From: Acanthosepion esculentum
Lineage: Eukaryota; Mollusca; Cephalopoda; Sepiida; Sepiidae
DNA length: 64,000 nt
NCBI GenBank assembly: GCA_964036315.1
Contig: OZ038485.1
Span: 75,917,460 to 75,981,459, forward strand
Direction: 5' to 3'
The notes under the pieces were generated by a model. It had not been told where the DNA came from, made no database searches, and was given only the letters and a program-made list of their open reading frames with translations. Each line of letters starts with the position of its first letter. Positions within the stretch are counted from its first letter, which is position 1. This document shows positions 36,691 through 47,960 of this stretch, piece after piece. The position numbers and the translations under genes are program-made.

Positions 36691-37680
36691 CGAACAGTTT
36701 TTATATTTAAAATGGCAATCCTTATTCCAGTGTAGTTCTCCACATCAATAACATGCAGATGGGGGGGGGCGCTTATATTTGCCTCGATTTTTGTCATAAT
36801 TTGCCCTATATGTTGTAGTTTTTCCCTTATTATAGAATTTTTGTTTTCTTTCCGGGGAGGGTGAAGAATGTAAACTTTTGTTTAACTTACGTATATGTGA
36901 TACTCCTGACTCCTCAATGTTCTTCGAGTCTTTCTTTATACTCAGGCATTTTTGGCAATCTTCTGATAATTGTTGTAGTGTTAGACCAGGTTCATTTTGT
37001 AGTTTTGAAAGCATTCTTTTGTGCATTTCACTATCTTTTGCTGAGACTATCCCTTGAACAAAAATGAGACACTTGAAATTGTCCGGTGTTAATTCTACCA
37101 ACTTGAAGTCATCGCAATGTTTATTCACGATTGCGGCAAACGTGGAATAGTCCTCATTTTTGCCCTTTACCAGGTTAAGACATTTCCACCTCTTGTGAAA
37201 TAGTGACGTTTTTGGACTGAAAAGCTCTGTAAGACATGTAACTGCTTCGTCAAACGTTAATTCGTTCATCATTTTTGGCAAAATGTAATCCACAAATTTT
37301 GTGTATTCCTCAGTTCCTAATTTTCTGAGCAACAGATGTAGCTTCTTTGCTTCTGTTCAGTTTTGATAATTAATGTTGTAGATGTCGTCATAACGTCTGA
37401 AATAATCCCCAAAATTTTTATCCTCTTCTAGGGAGTAATTGAATGTTTCTATTGTATTCCACACTGCGTCTTGGGAAAAAGTCGCCACTTTTTCGATACT
37501 TTGTTGTTTCTTACCCGCTACCTTTATTAGTTCCTGCGTTTGTAGTAATTGTTTTTGCCATTTTTCTTCCATTCTTTCCTGGAGTTGTAATTGCTGTTCA
37601 TTTTGGTACTTTATAAGTTCTACTAAAATATTTTTAAGATCCTCCATGATAAAAGTCTTACGAAAAACTCGCTTTTCCAT
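36691..37680 (-). pseudogene. gag of gypsy-like element, interrupted by TGA codons
   Basis: The minus-strand reading begins MEKRVFRKTF at 37680 with a coiled-coil-like Gln/Glu-rich N-terminus (ELIKYQNEQQLQLQERMEEK). It continues past a TGA at about 37357 in the same frame to YILPKMMNELTFDEAVTCL and the rest of the gag homology. It ends in a basic region (KYKRPPPSACY) before a second TGA inside the first zinc knuckle (CGELHWNKDC). Apart from these two stops the frame stays open, and it leads into the protease frame. Confidence 0.85.
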
Positions 37681-37699
37681 ATTTTAGTCCTCATAAATC

Positions 37700-37875
37700 T
37701 TTTGTCGCCAAGTTGTTGTGGACACTGGCAAAAAACGGCAAAGGAGACTTTTTTTTTTTTTTTTCTGTGTGAGTTCGAATACCTCATTGTCAATTTGTTG
37801 TGGACAATGAGGGAGACTTTTGTTTCGATTTCCTTCCCGTGTGAGTTTGAATTCCTCGTCGCCAATTTGTTGTGG
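37700..37875 (-). repeat. Leader of gypsy-like element with repeated LTR-edge motif
   Basis: Between gag and the 5' LTR the word TTGTTGTGG occurs at about 37713, 37795 and 37867, each preceded by a GTCGCCAA- or TTGTCAAT-like sequence. The unit with GTGTGAGTTTGAAT and a polypyrimidine run is repeated at about 70-80-bp spacing. Next to the LTR the minus strand reads TTGGCGACGAGG, a plausible primer-binding-site position. The cognate tRNA was not identified. Confidence 0.7.
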
Positions 37876-38421
37876 TTTCCGGGATGAAATCCGATATCAA
37901 TGAATAACAAACGCCAGGAATGGATGAGGAAAATAAATGTATTAACGTAATAATACAAACTGGTAATACGGGTTTGTAGATCCAGGAATGCGTGTTAGTA
38001 GCACTAATATATATACAGTCTTGGTATTGAAATATCATGGATGACTCCTTACTGAGTCTACGTGCTGGCTAACTGTGACTCTTGTGCTACCCTCCTCTAT
38101 TACAGACAGTATTTACTGTCCCCCCCATGAGGGATAGATGTGGCACAAGGCCAAGTTTACCATGGGTATTCCCGAGCTCGTAGGCTCGGCCAAAAAATGC
38201 CCGTAGAACCGGGATCGGGTTGCTCAACCTCCCCAAATGAGACTTCTCCCTTTGGCGGAGCTTCGTCCGGGTTCCTCTATTCTCAGAGGCAGAGAGTTTG
38301 ACCGCCTGGCCAAGAAGGTGTTGCCATCTCCTCTATTACAGACTGTCCAGGTATTCACTGGTAGTAGTATATGTATACCTCAGGTGAGTCCATTTGTGTA
38401 AAAAGGGGAGACCCCTCAATA
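37868..38421 (-). repeat. 5' LTR of the gypsy-like element, split by an insertion
   Basis: Matches the other LTR from TGTTGTGG to CCCCTCAATA, with about 318 bp of LTR sequence plus 236 bp of inserted material and target duplication. Substitutions between the two LTRs are modest. Confidence 0.9.
38108..38327 (-). mobile_element. SINE-like insertion with 16-bp target duplication
   Basis: 220 bp of GC-rich sequence sits in the LTR between two perfect copies of CTCCTCTATTACAGAC (38092-38107 and 38328-38343). On the minus strand the start resembles a tRNA-derived head (TTGGCCAGGCGGTC as A box, a GGACGAAGCTCC-like B box about 45 bp on). No poly-A is evident at its other end. The long perfect duplication is typical of LINE-mobilised insertions, and the lack of decay suggests it is the youngest event here. 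The family is unknown to me. Confidence 0.7.
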
Positions 38422-38707
38422 TTATCTAAACCAAAACTTTGAGAAAATTGCAGTTTATTGTCATTATTAGTAATTTTAATTAATTTAGTCTTTGTTTCAC
38501 TTTCAGCATATTTATGTTGCTTTTTACATTTTTATAGCATTAGTCCATGACCATAAATTAGCAGCATGGATCAGAAACTAATAATATTTAATGCTTATTT
38601 AATAATTGTACAATAATTATCTGAGAGTTATAATAAAATGTAACAAGAATAAGATGAAAGAAAAATGAAGTAAAAAATTGATGATTTATTATTCAATACT
38701 TCATCTA

Positions 38708-39100
38708 AGAAATGTATAGATTATTATATCTAATGCTACTAGTACATATAAACAAACAAGATTGCCATGAAGTTGGGATTGGAGTAGGAAGCAATATTGC
38801 TATATGATTTATTTGAGTGATGTTTGCCAGCAGAATCTTTGGAGCCAAACTAGTAAAGATATTGTCATGGAAATACAGTCTCCCACATTTTAATTATGTA
38901 AGATCAAATTTCTCTGGAGGTTTATTCTTATTTCCAATCAACACTACCTATTGAATAATCATAGAATGACAATATGAGAGTTGTAATTAAAAGCAACAAA
39001 ATAAAATAAGAAAGATGAGTCAAAAATTAATAATGATACAAATATTGACTTTCTCATGAGCACACACATACTTATATCATTTGCCCCCAAAGAAACAATG
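38708..39100 (-). repeat. Unclassified interspersed repeat, copy 2
   Basis: Reverse-orientation partner of 15333-15700 with the same conserved blocks, for example CATTTGCCCCCAAAGAAAC at the right end and ACTAGTACATATAA at the left. The copies have diverged by substitutions and small indels. Confidence 0.7.
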
Positions 39101-40296
39101 TATGCAAAAATGACACAATAAATTTGTTTTTGTCTATCTCCAGTTTGTTGTTATTTTTTCTTCCTGATATTTCAACCAATTTTTTCTCCAGACTTAGGCA
39201 GGTCTTATTTTGACTGTTGGAAATATTTTAGCTGTATTGCATTGTGTGCTTGCAGAGGTAGATTATGCAGTTTCCTGGATTATATTATGTTCTTTGTTTA
39301 GAATTACCTCTCTTTCATATTTATACAAAATAGTGCTAAACATTTCTTGGCCTCATCCACTTTCCACACTCTAATAAAGTTGATCAAATATTAGAATTGT
39401 TTTTGGAAAGGCTTCTTGGTCATGTTGAGATTGTTTCAGCATACACACATATATACATATAAAAAAAACATGGTTCTACATATCTGTTCAATGTATGCAT
39501 ATCTAATTTATGTTATGTTGTATATGTATATGTATACATTTGTTCGTGGTTCTTAACATATATTTGAGTTTGTTTTTTTTAATAAGTTGCAGCATGTATA
39601 TGCTGCTGCTGTAAATGGATGTCATTGTGTGCTGCATAACAATAAGTATACATCATGTGTATGCATATGAATGTGCATATATGTGGTTGTTTGGATAATT
39701 ATATACAGACAAAATTGTAATGAAAGCACAGATGTTGGACATTTCTCAGATAGACAGAGGAATATGGAGAAGTGTCCTCTGTCCTGGACTGAGATTTACC
39801 TTTTTGCTATCCTTTTTATTTATTTGAAATTTTCAATGAATCAACTCACCTGGAAGGAAAATACATAAGAAAACACAAAGATTCCATGAAAGATCTTTGA
39901 TCTATCTTTTTAACATTGTTGCATAGCTTTTATCAGTGGATAGTTGCCAAATTTCTTTCTCTCTCCCACCCATTTTCTTACTTGGCTGAATTGTTTAATA
40001 AAAACAAACTTTATTGTATACCAATCTGTTTTGCCTGTTTCTTGCAGCTTATAAAAAATAATTCAGTTCTCTTGTTACTCTAATAGGCAATTAGACATTT
40101 ATTTAAATTGGAGATTTTCTACTCAGACTTTCTTTCCTTACATCTTTGACATTCAAATTTTCAAAGACATGACAAAATGATTAATTTAAGGCTCATTTTG
40201 ACTTAAGAACAATAAAATTTGCCTCTTAATTTTCACATCACTTTATTATGTATTCAACTTTTCTAACATTCAATATTAACAAAATCTATTTTCAAA
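39101..40296. other. AT-rich DNA, no gene recognised
   Basis: Contains TATG/TATA-type microsatellite-like words at 39440-39680. No coding motif. Confidence 0.55.
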
Positions 40297-40475
40297 GATG
40301 TGCAGGTAGCATAATGGTTATTGACACCGGAAGTGCATTCAGTAAGTCATGTTCAAATTTCTATGCCCTATGTTACATTCACTTTCATACAAATACCCTT
40401 GGCAAAAGCATGAATTCATCTGTTCTCCCTTTAAATAGCAGGGTAGACTGGGCTCTCTAAACCTGCATGGTAGAA
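40297..40475 (+). repeat. SINE-like repeat, family B, with tRNA-like head
   Basis: The head reads GTGCAGGTAGCATAATGGTTA, an A-box-like start, and carries TGTTCAAATTTC as a B box about 60 bp on. The shared body follows: AATACCCTTGGCAAAAGCATGAATTC, CTGTTCTCCC and AGACTGGGCTCTCT. It is the best evidence that family B is tRNA-derived. Confidence 0.65.
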
Positions 40476-41480
40476 AATCATGAAGGAAAACTTTGTATTC
40501 AAAACGTGGAGGAAGCCACTCTACTATCTTTCCTAAGAAGTCATGACAATTCACGGATAATAAAGAAAAGCAATCTGTGGACAGCCATGATTATTTCCAC
40601 TCTGAAGGAAGTGATATAAAAATATAATCTATTTTATGGCACTGCTTAAGTAGATTGGTTTGCTTGTAAGTAGTAAGGAAATATTTTGGGGAATAAATTT
40701 TGTAGATTACCATTGAACACAATATATATAACATGTGTCAATTTTTTAATACTTTAGTTAAAAATATGATTCCTGAAAACATTATTTATCCAAAAATAGG
40801 ATAATTTTAAACTAAAAAAAAAGAAAATTTTTAAATAGTCTTAAAAATTGCTAATCAAGTCACTGGTAAAAGTTGTGAAAATTTTCAACTAACGAAAAAC
40901 TAATTTTTGGAAGAATTAAACTAAACATACACATACAGCAAAACGTAGAATTAGCAATCAATTCTTTTTAATCTTCACTATATCTGGTTCCCTGACAATT
41001 ACAAGTTCAATCCCTATGTCCAATAATACTGAAAAATATACAAGAGACACAAATGTAAATAAAATTGGTGAGTATTAACTGATATGAAATATCTCATAAG
41101 CATAGAAAGTAGAATGAAAAAGTTTTCCTCTTTCCCTGTGGATTGAATAATGTTTTCAATTTAAGATTTCAAGTATGAAGACAGATACGTGAAAGCCGGA
41201 AGGTACAACAGCTAAAATATTGCGATGTGAATATGCTAGTCAGAATAGCATATCATAATGATAATAATAATTCCTCACCTTAAAAGTATCAACAAAGATT
41301 TGCCATCATATTGACATTTTTACAATTGAATCAAATCTTCAAGTTATTAAATTTGAATTGTTACATATTTCTTCTCAATACACATTGCTGATCAAGTTCT
41401 ACCATTTTCTTATAAATAACTTGCTTTTCATTATATTTATATACATATGTTTTGATATATACATATTTTTTGTGTTGCAG
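40476..41480. other. Probable intron upstream of the SLC17 exon
   Basis: A/T-rich with no coding motif. It ends in a T-rich tract and TTGTGTTGCAG, the splice acceptor of the exon that follows. Confidence 0.5.
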
Positions 41481-41563
41481 CAAATGTTTATGCTCTTCGT
41501 GTAAACCTAAGTGTTGCCATGATAGCAATGAACTCCAACCACTCTTTTGATAATTCTACTTTG
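41481..41563 (+). CDS. Internal exon of an SLC17-family (sialin-like) transporter
   Basis: An 83-bp exon preceded by a T-rich tract and GTTGCAG and followed by GTAAGT. The frame starting at 41483 reads NVYALRVNLSVAMIAMNSN and continues to a Leu as last codon, so the 3' intron is phase 0. The word YALRVNLSVA is the signature at the end of the first transmembrane helix of SLC17 proteins (sialin, vesicular glutamate and phosphate/anion co-transporters of the major facilitator superfamily). The residues that follow hold two N-glycosylation sequons (NHS and NST), as expected for the first luminal loop. These proteins move organic anions with protons or sodium across lysosomal, vesicular or plasma membranes. 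I did not find neighbouring exons in the window, so the subtype cannot be assigned and a lone pseudo-exon cannot be excluded. Confidence 0.75.
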
Positions 41564-41880
41564 GTAAGTAAAACTTATAATAACAACTTTATCATCTCAG
41601 TTTTCATATTAATTTTCTTTTTGTAGAATCTTCATTACTTTGCCTATTGCCAGAATGCAGCATCTTATTCCTTCACACATATCAAATGAGATATTTTGAT
41701 ATTTAATTTTTCTTTGTTACTATGTTGTCGTGAACTGACCATTTTGGAATGTAAATTAAACAGAATATATTTATAAAAAGATTAAAAACTAAAATGTTAA
41801 TAATCTAATCCAGTTTAACGTTACCAGCAAAATTGTTTTAAATTTGGTTAAATAGAAGTCCATGTGAAACACTTTCTTTA

Positions 41881-41950
41881 GTTAGAATTAATATGTTAGA
41901 ATTAATATGTTAGAATTAATATGTTAGAATTAATATGTTAGAATTAATAT
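41881..41950. repeat. 14-bp tandem repeat, five copies
   Basis: GTTAGAATTAATAT is repeated five times without a mismatch about 320 bp downstream of the SLC17 exon. Confidence 0.95.
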
Positions 41951-44900
41951 GCTTGCTAATTTCTTGGATCATATTTGATAATTTTTTCAATCAGGTTAAT
42001 AAAGTTTTTTCAAGTTTTTGTCAGATTTCATGGATTAGTACCATTATTATTCATATATCCATGAATTATGAGGTAGAAGCATTAAACATTCTCAAGACTC
42101 AAGACTTCATTGATAAGGATACTGGGTAAGATCAGTACATGTAGGGTGGCATCACAGAATTAACAGAAGTGGATTCTTTTTCAATAAAAGCAAAAGGTTT
42201 TTTGTTTGAACTGTTTTTAATTTTATCTGCTTAAGTCATCATAGCATATTAAGTTCATTGAAAGAATGATTATTTCGCACAATGAAGTGTGGTTAGGGAA
42301 GGAAACATCCTTTAAGTTTAAACAACTTTTTCTTTCTTTTTGCAGAAAATCTTTGCAATTTTGGGTACCTATTGTTGACATATTCTATAGTTTTAATCTC
42401 TAAATCATATTCAAGCAACTTACTTGTCAACATTTATATAGAGATGACTGTTCAACAGAGATGAGTAAGAAAAGGAGAATATAAAGAAAACAGGATGTTT
42501 TTGGTTATATTAATTGGCTTTTAAATGGGAAAAACATTTTTAAGAATCAATTACAGCTGATTTATTCTGATTTAATATTATTGATTATTTCCATGTTTAT
42601 TAATTATAGTAATTAACTGACATTTTGGACATGTGCATTTTTTTTATCAAAATAAATGCCAAGGTTGTTTTAAAGGTTTCTCACAATTTTAAACATCCTC
42701 TTTAAATCATTTTCAGTCAATTTTTCTGAAAATTCCAAAGAATTTATTCATAATATTTCAATAATTTCAATAAAAATGGAACAAAAAACTACCTTTCAAA
42801 CCATTGGGAAAAAAAGTATTGTAACTTTAAAATTTTCTGTATTAAATTCAGGTATTTCATATTTGTTTTGTATTAATTTAAGAAAACTAAAAATATTTTT
42901 TTAAATTGTAATATTTTCTGATATGACATAATCTGGAAAATGAACATTTAAATACTTGAACCTTCACTTTGAATTTGTGATGGATTTGATGGTTTTTCAC
43001 AAAAAAGCATTCTCTTTGACTCATACATAATCCACGAAAGGGCCTGTGAACAAAGAACAATCAATCTGCTTGAAATGATTTGAGATTAACCGCAAGGAGA
43101 ATGTCAGTGTAAAGAAGTGAATGAATAATCTTAATACCTTGGCTCACAGATGCAAAGCATTAATAATGAACTTTTGCTGAACAATTTTTTATATTGCTTT
43201 TTTTTTACATTATGTTTTGGTTCTCCTGGATTTTATGATTTTTTTTCATTTCAGGATATTATAAGTATTTTTCAATGTTCACACATTTTGGTGATCTTAG
43301 AATAATATTTGTAGAAAAATTCAGCATTTTATTCTTTTTCACATTAAAATCTAATAAAAATAAATTACCTTTATTTGAGTGTTTGATTGAATAGTTTATA
43401 GTTTAGTGGGAGGTTAATAGTGTGAGTATGAAATTGTTGAAAAGCAATGAGATTATTGAAAGAAATCAAGTATTAAAGTAAAAAAAAAAAAAAAAGACAA
43501 ATTCAAGCTCCTGCTAATAAAAGGAAAAAGAATGGTAGAAAATGTAAATTGAAAAATAAAAAATATAAAAAAAGGTGTAAGAAAGAAATATCTGAAATCT
43601 ACAGGCATTTATATTTATAAAAATCCCTTGGATGCAGAAAATATTACTGAAATGCTATTTTTTGTTTTGTTATTTTCTTTTCTTCATGATGAATTAAACA
43701 AATTATATGCTGAACATCAGCCTAAAATGGTTGATACCTCAAGTAAATCTTGGTTGACCTTGCTTATACAAAAATAGCTTATATCCTTCTTAAAATAACA
43801 CTTAAACATTTTTCTTTGCTTATTCTTTTTATTCACAAATCAAAGAAGTTAAACTCAACAAAAAATGAGAAATTTTACAGAAATTTTGAATATTTTATTT
43901 TTATACAGAGTATTTTCTGAATATATATATCTATTGGCCACTATTTGACAACATTTTATATACTGATTTTTGTGATAACTTCATAGTAAAATAGGATATC
44001 TTTAATATTTTAGTTTTAAAAGTTTCTGTATTATTAATAGTGTTCACAATCTTGTATAGTAGTTAGCATGTTAAACTTACAAGCCATTAGCAATGAGTTT
44101 TGGACCCTTAACTATTGTCTAAAAATAGATTTGTTATTTGTATAATGTTTAGTTGCAATTCAAGTGAATCACACTCCAGTAATATTTAAACTAACATGTC
44201 ATATTTCATTTAGAACTTCACTGAGAAAATTGGCACTAATGTTACTTTTTGAACATTACGAACAATTCAAAAGTGATTTTGTATTGAATCTTATTATAAG
44301 ACACTAACAATACTTTCTCTTTGGAAAATATTTGTTCAGTGTAATACTATATTAATCTTTAGATAAATCATTAATTTTTAACAAGTTTTTCATCTTAATT
44401 GCAGTTGCTTTATATATTGCAACTCTCACTGATGATTTAGATTTTATTTTCAGTCTGTGATGTTTACTAATGATTGCAAAATAAGAATATGAGATCTGAG
44501 AGTTCAAAAAAAGCAAATGAATTTAAGATGAAAGAAAATTATTTCCCCTGCAAACTTGAAGAGTTGTAAACTTTACCACATTTCTTTCAAGTTTTCATGG
44601 TAAACACACAAATAACTTTTAACTTAATTTTTTTTCTCAAAATTTTCTTGCTTTGGAGTTATGTCTCAGTTAATATTAGAAAATATTTGTTCTATTCCTT
44701 CTCATTTCTACTTACATTTATAAAAAGTTACTGTGTTATTTATGTCTTATATCAGTAAGCACATAAATGTTTTAATCAACATTTTACTTTTTTAGTTTTA
44801 AGAAATGTTGGCACCAACAATGTGTTTGATTGGTAGGACATAATTTCATAATACTGGTGATATTAACGTTCTGTTTTCATAAAATTTCAAATAAAAATTA

Positions 44901-45814
44901 AAATAAACATTTTGCCTTTCAAGACTGAACTTTTTCTGTGCTTTCACAAAGAAGAAACAATTAATATTATAAAAAGAATAAGTAATGCATTTATACAAGT
45001 ATAAATACAATTTATCATTGGCATATTTCTAAAGCTTAATTTTGCTTACAGTTAACCAAATCATAAGTAATGCTCACTTATTTCTCCAATAAACACTTAG
45101 CTAAACTCAATGATCTACTTTACTTTCATAATCCATTATATTTTTCTGAGTTGTACTTTGGTTCAGCCTTTTTAATATTTACTATAAAAAATCCATTGGA
45201 TGTTTACACCTATAGAAACAATGATTTTGTCATTTTTTTTTGTATTTGCACTATTTGTATTAAGAAGATAAAAGAAAATGGTAACATCTTTTGCACTGCA
45301 GAACATGTTTCCCAATTTCATCAAATATGTCAGAAAATGTAATTACTGCATATGCTGATAAAATGTTCTTAGGAGTTGGGAATAGGTTTTAAAAAATCTT
45401 TAGAAGGATATTTAGGAATTTTATCTTAGGCTAGACTTATATTTCCAAAGGCAATAGCTAACAATCATTTAAAATTTGATAGTCATATAGATAAAATAAT
45501 CCATGATTGGGAATGAACATGTTCATATGATAAAGCCTTACATTATGTCAAATATTACTATGCAAATCAATGTTGTCACATTAAATTTGGCATTAAACAA
45601 TTGATGTTAAAATTTTCAGTTTTCTCAAGTGCAGTAATCAGTCTTTCCAGTATTGATAGGAGCTTCTTTCCGCCTAACATTTTGTTTGTAATAGTATGAA
45701 ACATCAACATCTTCATTATGTCATTATTATCTTTTTGAGTTACATGCGCTATCCATTTTAGTTGTTTCTATTGTTGAAAGTTCTAAATTGATGTGATTTT
45801 TGTTATTTTGTACA
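41951..45814. other. Long AT-rich stretch, probably intronic, no gene recognised
   Basis: No coding motif is visible over nearly 4 kb. Near 44055-44110 a TAGTTAGCATGTTAAAC followed by GAGTTTTGGACCC resembles a worn tRNA-like SINE head, but the body is not recognisable. Poly-A runs occur at about 43480-43494. Confidence 0.5.
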
Positions 45815-46885
45815 AATGCAGAAGAACATGTACCTATGTTTCATAGACTATGCAAAGGCCTTCAACAAAGATCTACTGGAACTGCTCAGCAACCTTGATA
45901 TATTCGGGAAAGATATCAGAATAATCAAGAACCTATACTGACAGCAAACCAAGAACCTATACTGGCGGCAAACAGCATGCATGAACATAGGGAATGAGTT
46001 CAGTGAATATACAAAAATAAAAAGGGGTGTAAGGCAAGGATGTGTCTTTTCAACTGACCTGTTCAACCTATACAGCGAGACAATTCTGAAAGAATTTTAA
46101 ACCCTACCAGGATTTAGTATTGGCGGCCACAATCTTAACAACATAAGATACACAGATAACACAGTACTGACAGCAGACAAGGAAAAGAAATTACAAAATC
46201 TCCTACAGAATGTAGCGACGGAGATTGAGAAGAAGGAACTAAGCATAAACTACAAGAAGACAGAATGCATGGTCATCAGTAAAAGGATGAGCCCAAAATG
46301 CAATTTGCAGGTCAGGAACACTAGAATCAAGCAGACATGGGAGTTTAAATATCTGGGAAGTGTTTTGACAGAAGACGGTAAGTATAACACTGAGATTTGT
46401 AGATGTATTGGGGTGGCCAAGGACGTATTCCAAAAGCTGGGCAGTGTATTGCAAGACAGGAGGATTTCTTTGGTAACAAAGAAAAGAGTACTGAGCTGTT
46501 ATGTGAGATCTGTCCTTCTTTACGGCAGCCAATGTTGGATGATTTCCTCAAAGATGAAGAAGAGACTCAAGCTGATGGAGATGTGATTCTACAGAAGGAT
46601 GCTGAGGATATCATGGACTGAGCATGTGAGCAGATATGAGGTCTTGGAGAAGACGTAAACAGAGAGAAGGCTTATACTTAACATCAGGAAGCGGCAGCTG
46701 AAGTTTCTGGGGCACATAATAAGGAAGAACAATGTACGACATACCTAACAGGCAAGTGGATGACAGAACGTGGTCTGGAGGAGGTAGCAGAGGGATGGAA
46801 CTTGTTGAGAGCTGCAAGGGACAGGAGAAGGTGGAGAGCCATGATCACCTATGTTCTGAAAGGACATGGCACATAAAAAGAAAGA
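45815..46885 (+). mobile_element. RTE-like LINE, 5'-truncated
   Basis: The plus-strand translation runs from CFIDYAKAFN through KRGVRQGCVF, then NNIRYTDNTVLTADKEKK (the YADD region reads YTDN), INYKKTECMVISKR and WEFKYLGSVLTEDGKYN. CYVRSVLLYGSQCW, FYRRMLRISWTEHVS and IRKRQLKFLGHIIR follow. The end lies near 46870 with RRWRAMITYVLKGHG. This is the motif order of RTE-like LINE ORFs. There are several stops and frame changes (near 45940, 46100 and 46660). The catalytic Asp pair is altered, so the copy is inactive. Confidence 0.85.
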
Positions 46886-47214
46886 ATATCAGTCCACAAG
46901 ATTTGAAAAAAGATAGTCCTTCTAAGACCTACAGGCTTCATTTACTCCAAAACCAATTTAATCATTGCACCTGTATATGGCTGGCAGTTTAGATATTTCT
47001 GAGTGAGTTTGGCACCATGCATAGAAAATCTCAATCTAATGAGGTTATTTAAGAATGTGAGAATTTTTAGGTTTAAACTTGTGGTATTATATAAAAGTAA
47101 CCCTAGTGCAGCACATTCTATATTCTATTTCCTTATCTTCTATACTAAATTTGTTATAACTGATGTATACATCATTAAGGTATTTAAAGTGTTTAGTATT
47201 TACTAATTCTACAT
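46886..47214. other. No gene recognised
   Basis: Short A/T-rich sequence between two LINE fragments, with no motif. Confidence 0.5.
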
Positions 47215-47960
47215 ACTGAATTTTTATGATGTCCTACCACTGCTTTCATTCCAATTCCATGTCATAGTTTCTGTTTTGGAAAAGTTAATCTTGAGTCCTA
47301 TTTCTTGGAACCCTTGACAGAGGATGCTGATTTTCTGTTCAAGATCATTCTTATCCCAAATATAAATACCTTTATCTTTAGTATAGCCCTCTCAACATCA
47401 CTACACTGGCCTCGAGAGGGAAAGCAAGAAAACTGTCTTTTATTGGTAGATTAATTTGGGGGTGGTATGGAATGCTTAAATGATCAGTGACTATCTCTTC
47501 ACACCTGTGTGTTTGTATGTACATAATTTAGTAAGAGATTAAACAGACTGGGAGTCACATTTCCTCCTTGTTGTTCTTCTGATGAGATTTAAATCGTTTC
47601 TGTATTGAAATTTTCACCAGATATATACAACTTTGTGGACCTATATAGACATTTAGTAGAGTCATAACTTGGAAGATTGTTTCTAATGGATGAGAAGTGG
47701 AAGTCTCTATTGATGAGGTCAAATGTTGCTATGGGGTCAACATAGTAGGTACATCATTTTCTATTGGAGAAATATGCAATCTCCTGGAGTTGCTTGATGA
47801 TATACAATATATGCCATCATAATACCCCATACCAGAACAAAAACCAAATTGGGTTGTGAGGATTTGATTTTCATTAAATGGTGAGAGACTAGTTAATATA
47901 ATGTACTTCTGTTAACTCAGCTCTCACTGAAGGGACCCATATTAATATATGAAATAAAAT
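47215..47960 (-). mobile_element. LINE reverse transcriptase fragment, decayed
   Basis: Read on the minus strand, the sequence gives an RT piece with FDLINRDFHFSSIR, then NVTPSLFNLLLNYV (the 'G..SP.LFN.....V' motif). Further on, KNDLEQKISILCQGFQEIGL and KINFSKTETM form the segment after the catalytic box. Frames shift several times. It differs from the RTE copy just upstream and lies in the opposite orientation. The clade is uncertain. Confidence 0.65.

Larger units (their letters stand above)
35382..38421 (-). mobile_element. Ty3/gypsy-like LTR retrotransposon, internally deleted
   Basis: Two LTRs enclose gag, protease and the extreme C-terminus of pol on the minus strand. The reverse transcriptase, RNase H and integrase domains are missing. 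The protease frame at about 36150 runs directly into a post-integrase segment. It is a non-autonomous deletion derivative with in-frame TGA codons in gag, and it carries a later SINE-like insertion in the upstream LTR. Confidence 0.9.

Noticed and set aside
40297..40375. Functional tRNA gene
   Set aside because: A and B box-like words are present but no cloverleaf with proper acceptor pairing is visible, and the sequence belongs to a dispersed SINE family. The same applies to 53860-53945.
42330..42400. Candidate second SLC17 exon after TTTTTGCAG at about 42346
   Set aside because: The frame KIFAILGTYC closes at once and shows none of the QG..L.SFF.GY motif expected next in SLC17.
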